Source of the DNA: Terana coerulea | Taxonomy: Eukaryota > Basidiomycota > Agaricomycetes > Polyporales > Phanerochaetaceae | NCBI GenBank assembly: GCA_024811115.1 | Contig: JAKOGH010000747.1 | Span: 248,001-312,000 of the forward strand | Length of the DNA stretch: 64,000 nt | Direction of reading: 5' to 3' | In this document: in pieces, positions 47,449 to 56,944 of the stretch | Numbering within the stretch: position 1 is the first letter of the stretch | Layout: every line of letters starts with the position of its first letter | Notes under the pieces: generated by a model | Database searches by the model: none | Seen by the model: only the letters and a program-made list of their open reading frames with translations | Told to the model about the DNA's origin: nothing | Translations under genes and position numbers: made by a program

Positions 47449-50111
47449 ACGCTTCGCACGGACAGTTTGCATGCTGTTATGGACGATGTCGGTAGATGCA
47501 TGCCGCGCATGTTCTTCACGGACTCTTGCCATCACCGGACTCTTCTCCGGACTTTAGCGGCGCTTAGTAACGCCGCCGCCACCTAGCCCCCATATCTCTG
47601 CCCCTTTCCACAAGGACAATGGGCTATGTAGCAAGCGCAAGGACTGTGCGATGTTTCTGTGGACACTGAGTAGTTTAGCAACCCTTGATGTGGATTGCAT
47701 CGTGTACTAGTATGGTGGATCAAACAGCAAAATGATGTACAATATGGATATTTTCGTAGCTGAATGCTTGCTGTCGTTTGTTATCTAGCATGTTTTCATT
47801 GATAGACGAGTTTATTGTTTCTCCAATTGGTATCCCACGGTGGTCGCACCTACAATTGCTCCGACATCGTTGATATGCTGCGGAAGGTACCCAAACGGCA
47901 CCGAAACTTATCCAATTGGCCCTGGTGCTGCGGAGGTGCACGGAGCAATTTATCAAAAGCTTCGCGTTTTTGCAAATTAAGTTTGTGTATTCGGTTCTGC
48001 CCTGACACTCACAGCCAAGAGCAGCGAACATGTAATATTCCCATTAGACTCGTCTGAACTGTGTCGGAGAACTACACCTCGTGGGTACTACGCACCGCGC
48101 TTTTCTTATTTCCGTGACATTGCGGTGTAGCCCCAGTACTGCATGCTTCTCGCAAGCCTGCTCCTCTGGGTACAAGGGATATGGCACTGCCGGATTCACC
48201 AGCTGTGCAAGCTGTGCCGGTTACTAAATTGAGCGCGTGGCGATCCTTCGATTCCCGGCATGTTCCGCGCCACCAGGCTTTCGGGAACTCAAACGGGTAA
48301 TCGCTCGTTGGCTCCCAACCTTCACTCGTTCGACCGTCGCCTCACTGCATATCATCATGAACCAGCTTAGCACAAAGCGCAAGTCTCGAGAATGATTTGC
48401 TTATGATTCAAGAATCATACAACGGTGACTCGTAGCTGCGCGAACACGTGGCAGACCTATGTGCATCGCCAAGCCTTCCGCGCGTTCCGCGCATGTACGT
48501 AGGGTCTACTTAAGGTTCGTAACCTTCAATTTTCACCAGCATTGGAACAATAAAGTGCTTTTTTGGAGTTATGGCTAAGGGAGGATGGCACAGCCTAACT
48601 TGCTGGGGACGGCATGGAGGTCGTTGACCGCGAAGTAGTAGCCTGTTCTGTCTATGGTTACATGAAGTCTCTGGCTGTGCTTCAACAACCAGGTACAGGG
48701 TCTACCTGTTTTTCCCCAGTCAAATGAATCAAGGCAGGTTTTATGTCACTACCTCCCGACCCCGCCCTAATATCTACTGAAGCCTTGTGTTTAGTAGCAT
48801 TCCCCCGTCAACCCCGCACCTATCCTCATCGCAACTCGCGAAGACAGCCTTCGCTGCTGAACTAGACGTCATAAACTGCCTTATGGTCTCAGCGCCAGGT
48901 GTCTATCAATCTTTAGGTGGTGGTGTCACGGAGCTGATGCCAGCAGTGCCGACACGAAGACGCTTTGCCCTTCCTCATCCGCCCCGACAATTGCGGAAGC
49001 TTATCTGCGACGCTCATCGATTACGATCGTAGCCATTCCTTGTACGGACCTTTTTGTAAGTGATCTCATGAGCAGCCTGCAGTGAAAAATTGTTTGATCC
49101 CAACTTCCAGGGTCCCGGGTTCTTGTGTGAATCAATGATGGCAGTGGTGTTTGATTACCTTTTTCTGTATTGTGGCGGACCTACGCTACCCAACATTTGT
49201 GCTTGTGTACAAAGTGGTCACGCCTTGTATTCTGTATGCGTTGCCGATACACGAGGCGATCGTACGGTGAGGGTCGCTTCTCCCGAACCGCCACGACGCA
49301 GTACGTAACTCAAAATTGCCAATTACACCTTCACAGCTCACTGTTCATTGCCAGTGCTCCGTGCTCCGATCAGCAATTGGCATCGGCGGAGCGATCATGG
49401 TGTCTGTTGGCCTGCTCCTCCGACTGCAGGAAGGTTCAATCCAGAAGGTGGCGTCTTCCGCCTTCAAGACTATCCGTCGGCGCCTCTCTTTGAAGCCGCT
49501 GTTGCGACGGAACACCACGGGACCTTGTCGGCCTACAAGCAATATTGGCTGCTGGTCGGTGCACTTTGCGGTAACGATGGTATCTGCTTCACTTGCGGTG
49601 CAGCAGCGCTAAGCCTCTTCACCTTGCGTGGCTGCTCCGCGCACGCCATACCTCTTCTCGTTAGTATTCTCTCATGCTCTTCGGACGCTAGCCGCTACTC
49701 CGACTGACTCGCTGCGTTCTTTCCCTTGTCTTCGATTAGGAATGCGGTAGCATGCATGACAGCGCCTGAGTATTCGGAATTGGCCAGCGTCATGCCACGA
49801 AGTACTCCACGTGGGCCAGCTAAGCGATGGGCGTCCATGGCTGCTGTCGTTGCCCGATTTGGTCAAATCCAAACTCAAACCTTCCGTTAGCTCACCGCCT
49901 AGCGCACCCCAGCATTTCGACGGCCTCGGTGTCATCAGTTGCTCGGTCGGGATGGCACAGCAATAAAGCTGGGCTTGCCATCGGCGGATAGATGCAACAG
50001 ACGGTGGGCCGGCGCTCGGAGGGTGCCTTGATATCGTAATGAAGCTAGCATTGTCTTATACGCGGGACGCCGCGGTCATGCCAACCCCTCTCTCTAACCT
50101 GTACGACCACC
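47449..50111. other. intergenic with a possible membrane-protein remnant
   Basis: No complete gene. Between about 49135 and 49680 short stretches look coding on the plus strand: one reads as hydrophobic sequence with RYPTFVLVYKVVTPCILYAL, followed by a splice donor. Later frames give AIGIGGAIMVSVGLLL and LSAYKQYWLLVGALCG. They do not join into one model, so this may be a decayed or frame-broken membrane-protein gene. Confidence 0.35.
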
Positions 50112-52619
50112 ATGAGCCGACATACGAGTGCAGACGACCTTGAGGTGAGTCGCCCACACGTCGTGCTGCTCTGTGCAAATGACCGGCAGCTGACCTCTCC
50201 TTCGCTGGAATCTGATTGCGATTTCTAGGCACAGAAGTCCCATGAGCGTCTCGTGCTCGAGTGGGAACGCATCGCATACACCGTGAAAAACAAGACGATA
50301 TTACAAGATGTCTGTGGACAGGTCACGTCCGGAGAGATGCTGGCCAGTGCGTGATCTTCTTGAGATTCGACGTTGGGCATCATATGTTGACGAGTCGTCC
50401 CCAGTCATGGGCCCGTCTGGAGCCGGGAAATCGACAATTCTCGATATTCTGGCGAAGCGCACAGCTCCCACGTCGGGCTCGGTAAGCTCGCGCGGTGCGT
50501 TGCCGGTCTTGCAGCGCTGACTGACGGTGCCCGCAGGTGACTGTCAACGGCGACGCCGCCGCGGACATGAGCACCCTCGCGGCGTACGTCGAGCAGAACG
50601 ACGCGCTGCTGGGCGTCCTCACTGTACATGAAACGATCAGCTTCTCGGCCCGCCTCAGGTACGCATGCTCTCTGAGCACATTCACATCTGTATCTGTGGC
50701 GGCATCTGACAGCGGAACATGCGGCAGCCTTGGCCCTTCAGTGCCTGACGAGGAGATTCGCTCGAGAGTTGCGACCGTGATCGCTGACCTTGGCCTCACG
50801 GACGTCACGGACAGCCGGATCGGCAATGCGGTCCAGCGCGGCATATCTGGCGGCCAGAAGCGGCGTGTGACGATCGGCTCTGCTTTGGTCACTATGCCCA
50901 GAATACTCCTCCTCGACGAACCTACCAGCGGCTTGGACAGTCGGACCAGCCGGGAGGTTTTGTTAGCCAGTACGTTGCTGCGCCCGACCAAGTGTTGTTA
51001 CCTAAATGCTAACTGAGAGGCTGCTATTCTTAGTCAGAAATATTGCTCAGCGACATGGAGTACTTGTGGTCGCCAGCATACACCAGCCCAACTGGGAGAC
51101 ATTCTCGCTTTTTGATAAAGTGCTTGTTCTCGCTCGCGGCCGCACGGATGTACTACGGGCCGACACACTCTTTGCATTCATACTTGAGCGACGGCCTCGG
51201 CCATCCAGTGCCGCATCATGCCAACCCAGCGGACCACGCGCTGGACATCTTCAACACGGACTTTCTATCGGACCCCGCCCAGCGCGAGGCGCATGCCGAC
51301 GAACACGCACGGCGCTGGGCAGAGTACGCGGCCGCAGATGGCCTTGCGCTCGCGGAACATGCTGGCGACAAGGACGAGAGCGAGACCCTGCACTCGGACC
51401 CTTGGCGACGCGAGCGTCCTGGTCGGCCACGTCGGGCGCAGCACGGCTTCTCCGACCGGCTCGCGCGCACTGTACACTGCACGCGCATCCTCATGGTGCG
51501 CAATGCGATCAACTACAGCCGAAATCTTCTCGCCTACGGCGTCCGCGTCGGCATGTACCGTCAGTACCCTCTCTCTTCCCTGCACGCACCGCTGTTCATC
51601 CGTGTTCCTGACTTGCAGTGGGCATGGGCGTGATGCTGGCGACGATATGGGTCAACCTGGCCCAGACCTCCGCCAAAGTGGTGAGTGCGGTGGCGCGGCG
51701 CCGGCCGGACGGTGCTGACAGCCTCTCCGCAGAACGACCGCCTGTCCGTCCACTTTTTCTCCGTAGCATTCCTCGGCTTTATGAGCGTGGCTGGGATCCC
51801 TGCATTCCTGGAGGAGCGCCAGGTGTTCATGCGCGAGCGCATGAATGGGCTGTACGGCCCTGGCGCCTACGTCCTCGCAAACTCTATCGTCACACTGCCC
51901 TACCTCTTCCTTTGCGTCCTGTTGTTCTCCGTCCTCTGCTACTGGAGCATAGGCCTCAACCCGGGCGCGGAGCACTTCTTTAGGTTCTTGGGAATACTGT
52001 TTCTCGCTGTGTACACAGCAGAAGCTCAAGTACGTCTTCCAAAAACATTATACTTCATTTTCTGGTGCTGATATCCTGATGTAGTCTGCAGTTGTCGCCG
52101 CTGCTCTTCCAATATTTGTGGCATCCCTAGCTGTTGCGTCCTTCCTCAACGGCTTCTGGATGGTGAGCCCTGCCCGTGCTGCTCAGCCGCCCATTTTGCC
52201 TGACTGATCCGTCGCCGTGCAGTCCGTAGGCGGATATTTCATTCGCGCGGTCAATCTTCCCCGTTTCTGGTACTACTGGGCGCACTTCATCGATTTTCAG
52301 ACGTATGCGTTCGATCTGCTCGTGTTCAACGATTTCCACGGCATCAAGCTGGCCTGCGCGACGTTGGCAGATGGCACCTGTTTCTGTGATTATCCAAGCA
52401 CGCTGATCGCGCGCGGAGAATGCGCCTTGGCAGGTGATGATGTGCTTCAGGCATGTCAAAGATCCTTCATGCTCTCGATCGTATGGACTGATGGATAGGG
52501 TCATCCAGGCACTCAATATCAAAGGCATTAGTTTCAAGCTGTACGCCGTGATCCTCCTCCTGATAGCCCTTGTCTATCGGGTTCTACTCTACGCTGTCCT
52601 CGTCTTTAAGAAAAGGTGA
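50112..52619 (+). CDS. ABCG (White-type) half-transporter
   Basis: ATP-driven membrane transporter, nucleotide domain first, about 635 residues. Exons: 50112-50144, 50229-50346, 50405-50481, 50537-50658, 50713-50969, 51034-51559, 51619-51680, 51733-52029, 52085-52162, 52223-52450, 52509-52619. Walker A GPSGAGKST (residues 53-61), signature ISGGQKRR, Walker B LLLDEPTSGLDS, H-loop VASIHQPNWE. After a charged linker come the membrane segments (HFFSVAFLGFMSVAG, LPYLFLCVLLFSVLCYWSIG and others) and an exofacial cysteine-bearing loop before the last helix. One base too many at 51146-51147 (GG) breaks the frame between LARGR and MYYGPTHSL. The last intron starts with GC (CAG|GCATGT). As a half-size protein it must dimerise; the substrate is unknown. 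Confidence 0.9.
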
Positions 52620-53779
52620 TGTAATTTATTTTTGGGACTTTCAATGAACTTTGCATTCGGGGTCCATGGCTGTCATCACTATATTATTATCTCACGTTGC
52701 CAGACACTGTTGCACAGATACGGATCGACGACATTGCTATGCCATCGTATATCATCACATATCACAGTTGCCCCACAATTCTATATATATGCAGATTTTC
52801 CAAATATAATATGGACAACGAATGCGTCTACTTACTGTATTTGTTGTTGCAGAAACACTTACAAACGGACGGCGAGCGATCACGGAAGTCATCCAAGCAT
52901 GAGACGCCTAAATCATACGAGCGCTTGGTGGCGCACGGTATTTGCCGTATCGGTGGGAAATGCCGGCAGCGAAGATGTGAACATGGTGACGAGTTGCGCT
53001 CTTCCCAAACCTCTCGCAGTCACAAATGTCTTCGAAATCCTCGAATCCGACCTACATTCCATGCATAGCTGCTTGCCGTCTCTGGATTGCTCACCCCAAT
53101 CTTTGCCTCGCAGTGCCCCGGCTTTCTTCAGTTGAAGGACCAGTGCATCGGGCGAGGCAAGGCACCTCCACGCCCGATATAATTGCAAGGTTTGACGACG
53201 TCGACGCTGCCAGGGCACAGCAGCGCACGGTCAATCTTCCGCGTCCAGCGTAGATCGCTCAGACTGTGGGTGGCTGCAAGGGTCCGAAGCCCCAAAGCGG
53301 CAGCAGAAGCCCAACATGTGCCCCACGCCGCTGGTTCCCGGCCGGCCCCCTGCCCAAAGGAGCAGCCTGCACCGGCCCCGTTCAGGCTTTGGCTCTGAAT
53401 GGTCGACAGGAAGGGCGTGTGGGCGTGGCTCTTGACTGGCGGTGAACGATGGACGTTCCTTCGACGTTTCTGTTGGGCAGCGCGGCAAGCTGCGCCGTCT
53501 GCCCAAAGACGGGGCTACCTGCCCTCGTGCCCTGAATCTGGCCCCTCTGCCCGCCGCTCGACGTCTATACCGGCGCTGGGGTCTTAACGACCTCGTCGGC
53601 ACCTTGACTTCCTACCACTCACTCCGCGACTCTCTCCTCTGTGGACGACCCTCTTGATGCATCGAGCCGACGCTTAACCCCAACATTCAACCCCAACAAA
53701 GCTGCTCTGCTATCACCATCGCTACAGTGGCCCTTCACTTTCGTTTTCTCTGCCACTGTAGTCCTTCGTGCATTCGACC
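52620..53779. other. intergenic
   Basis: 3' flank of the transporter gene and promoter of the receptor gene, with a C/T-rich leader from about 53700. No other gene is recognised. Confidence 0.45.
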
Positions 53780-56074
53780 ATGTCGTCCTTCCTTAGCCGC
53801 TTCTCGACGCAAGAAACGACCTTCAAGACGTTCGATCACGCTGACTGGCGAATATGGTTCTACATGGTGGCACAACTGATAGGAGGAGTAGGGATTACAC
53901 TGCTATTGGTGACGATGTTATGGCCTACGAAGAAGCGAAAGTAAGTCTCACGATACATTGCGAAATATCCAGCCTAACATGGCTTAGACCGCGGAACCCC
54001 CTACTTATCTCCCTTTGCCTCTCTTGGTGGATAGCGTCGTTCCCAAGTCTGCTCATTTTGTAAGTAACATGCCACACCTCTCCGAAATTCGGCTCGCTAG
54101 ACTGCTGTTCTAGATACTACGCCCGCCAAGTCACCGGCCCGCCTCCTGAACACGGTGTCTGTCTCGCAAGTGCCGTCCTGACGATGTCCCAGTCCACGCT
54201 GTAAGCACCCACACTGTCTCAGGTTTCCTTCAAGCTTGACAGGGTGATCGGCGTATAGTGTAGCGATGACTGCCCCAGCGCTGATATTCCATGTGCGTCC
54301 CCATTCATTTCCCTTGTCCCGCCGCTTTCCATATTCGGCGCAACTTGTTGCTTCTGTGGCGTTTGATGCGCCATTCCGCTTTTGTCTTGTCGAGCGCCCC
54401 TTACGTGGCATCTCCTTTGCAGGTGTGGCTCGTCGTGCAAAGCGCCATAGGCTCTCGGTTTTCGAACGACGGATTGATCAAGCGCAGTACGATTGTGGTG
54501 TGTGCCCAAATCAGATTTATCGTGGATTTGATTTTGATGTACCCTGCGTGTTGCAGTGCACGATTCTACCCTGGGCGTTGTACATCGTCTTTGCCTTGGC
54601 AACTCTTGCTGTAAGCTCCAGTCTGCCGTTCATTCAAGCATCTGGGATTTGACTCCGTCAATCTCGACCAGGTCGGGCTCTCCGAACCTGATGCCGTGCA
54701 TCGAGCGCTATTCTATTGCACCGTGGACGATAGTCCTCTGTAAGACTGCCTTACTCACGACTTCCGCATCTCTCTGTATTAACTCCGCGTGGGCAGCACG
54801 GATGCCATAGGCGTGTTCGGTACCGCAGCCTTGGTAGTGGCAATCGTCTTAGAAGGTACGCCACCCCGCGTGCTCATCTACAAATTGGATGCCGAGCTGA
54901 TGGTGCACAACGAACGACAGCGTGGACCGTCGTGCTCCTACACAAGAACCGCTCGTGCATCAAGCAGCTTTCTAGGGAGGACCGGGGGCAGACGGGTCGC
55001 TTGTCCTTCGAGTGTGTATCTTTGGGTTCTACGTATTCCTCGGTCTTTGGTACGTACACCAGAAAAACGTTCTATGAGAGCACAGTTGTGCTGATACCCG
55101 TTTTAGTCTGAACATACTATCCATACTCGACTGGACTGATGTAAGTCTGCGACTCTTCGTAATTGACCAAGTGCTTATCATGTACTGGCAGCCAATCCCT
55201 GACCTATTTTTCTCTACTTGTAAGCATTTTGGCTGATGTTCGCCACTGTAAACTGAGTCTTTTGTCAGTTCCCATTGCCGTCTTTATCGTCTTCGGCACT
55301 CAACCAGACATATGGCGTATCTGGCGAGACGTCTCCCGTCAGGTTGCCTCAGTCCGCTCGGTAACAGGCTCAGGCAATCACCACTTACCCTCCTCGCCCT
55401 CGCGACACGTCCAGAACTTTTCCTTTCCCGAGTCCGTCCCGGGTACTGCGAGCTACCAATCCCGGTCTTCGCACCTACGCCCCCTTTCCTTCCCCGCCAG
55501 CTCCTTCGCCCCCGCTTTCTCTCGCGTCTCCTTGTCCGGCAACCTCTCCCAATCCTTCCTCAACCACTCTCACCACGCGTCCCTCTCCCCCACCACCACC
55601 GTGCCGTTGCCCGCGACACTCCGCGCGTCATCCCGCTACGCGAGACCTCCCTTTATCCAGATCCACTCGACTCCCGACCTCCTGCACAGCCCGCCGTCGA
55701 CACCCACGTCCTTCAACTCCCCGACCGAGCCCGAGTTCAAGCATTCTGACCTCGCGCTGTGGCAATTCCGCCCGTCCGACGCCGACGTCGGCCTCGGCCT
55801 CAACGGCTCGCAGCGCGCGCTCCTCATCCCCCACGCCATCAGCCTCCCCGAGATCCGCCTGCCGGAAGACGATTCGTGCGCCCGCGGCGGCGGTCGCGAA
55901 CATTCGTACCCGCCGTCCGCGCTGGGCATCGGGTCGTTTGGCGTCGAGGGGCTCGCCGGGAGCGAGAGCCTCGGTGCGCTGGAGGTGCCGCAGGCGCTCG
56001 TCCGCGAGGAGTCTCCGGTCTGGGACCCGGGGATGGAGGATGAAGACGGCGTGAGAGTCTGGCGGGCGATATAG
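53780..56074 (+). CDS. seven-transmembrane receptor-like protein (fungal GPCR)
   Basis: About 546 residues: a seven-helix core and a long Ser/Pro-rich cytoplasmic tail. Exons: 53780-53940, 53988-54059, 54114-54200, 54259-54292, 54423-54497, 54557-54610, 54639-54739, 54797-54855, 54921-55049, 55107-55140, 55192-55219, 55269-56074. All seven helices can be seen, from WFYMVAQLIGGVGITLLLV to LFFSTFPIAVFIVFGTQ. The PIAVFIVFGTQPDIWRIW end of helix 7 is the pattern I associate with an orphan GPCR family of mushrooms; it is not clearly a STE3 pheromone receptor. One G is missing in the run 54984-54988 before helix 6; restoring it makes the coding length a multiple of three. The tail offers many possible phosphorylation sites. 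The ligand is unknown. Confidence 0.8.
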
Positions 56075-56944
56075 AGCGTCCGAGACGGTAGCGGGCCTAC
56101 CGTGGGCATAGAGTCTGTCGAGACGTAGAAGAACTGTACCAGTGTTGTCGTTGTTGTCGTCGCTGTGGTCGCCCTCTGAACTGTACTGGTAGCTCTGTAT
56201 CTGTATCCTCTCAGCTTTCCGATGTAACAGTATGTCTTTTGTATTTCTTGTAGACTTTGTGACGGCGGTCCTCGCTGTCGGTCGTGTTGATACAGTAGAG
56301 CTGTTGATACAATGGGATTGCAACTTGTTTGGGCCATCCGAGCACTTTGGTAAGTTCCTCTTTGGCTCCTCTGCTCATAAGAACATACTACGAAGCCTTC
56401 AAGGTCATGGTCCCGAGAGGCGAAATCATTTCATTCGAGTATCCATGGGCGCCTATATTGATTATGTAAGCTATATGCGCTTGCAACTTGGCAGGAGTTG
56501 TGTTTGTGACTTTTCCTCTCGCATCCTTGAATCGCTTTTGCTCAGTAACATCTGAACACCTCCGAGCTGCTTTGATTGTGGATATGGATGTCAGTAAGAG
56601 TATACCACGAGTCAGCGGATGTTGCTGATGAGATGTTCAGACTCTACTACTTCGACTATACGGTTCCAGGCCATACTGGGCTCAAGCTGTGCGGTGACGC
56701 ATGAGCCAGCTATGGATCACGGGGTGATTTCTATAGAGTTTTAACCGAACAAACATAATACTTGGTGGGAAAACAGACGGCTTCTCGATACACTGTGACT
56801 CATAGGAATCATGCCAGGCTGCGGCTCAAGCTCCTGGCTACGATACCGGTACCGAAACGCACTCATTGAACGCCGAACCAAACGTATATAGGGCACGCGG
56901 ACTATCCCCTATGTCTCCATTCTCTCTTCCCGTTGTCTCACAGC
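56075..56944. other. intergenic; VWA-E promoter
   Basis: No gene recognised. The right end carries the VWA-E core promoter. An out-of-frame ATG at 56911 lies close to the expected transcription start. Confidence 0.45.
56885..56890 (+). promoter_or_regulatory. TATA box of VWA-E
   Basis: TATATAGGGCACGCGG, about 55 nt before the start codon; same spacing as in the other VWA genes. Confidence 0.5.

Noticed and set aside
53780..56074. STE3 pheromone receptor (mating-type locus)
   Set aside because: The seven-helix layout fits a receptor, but the helix-7 end and long Ser/Pro tail fit an orphan mushroom family better, and no CAAX pheromone precursor was found nearby.
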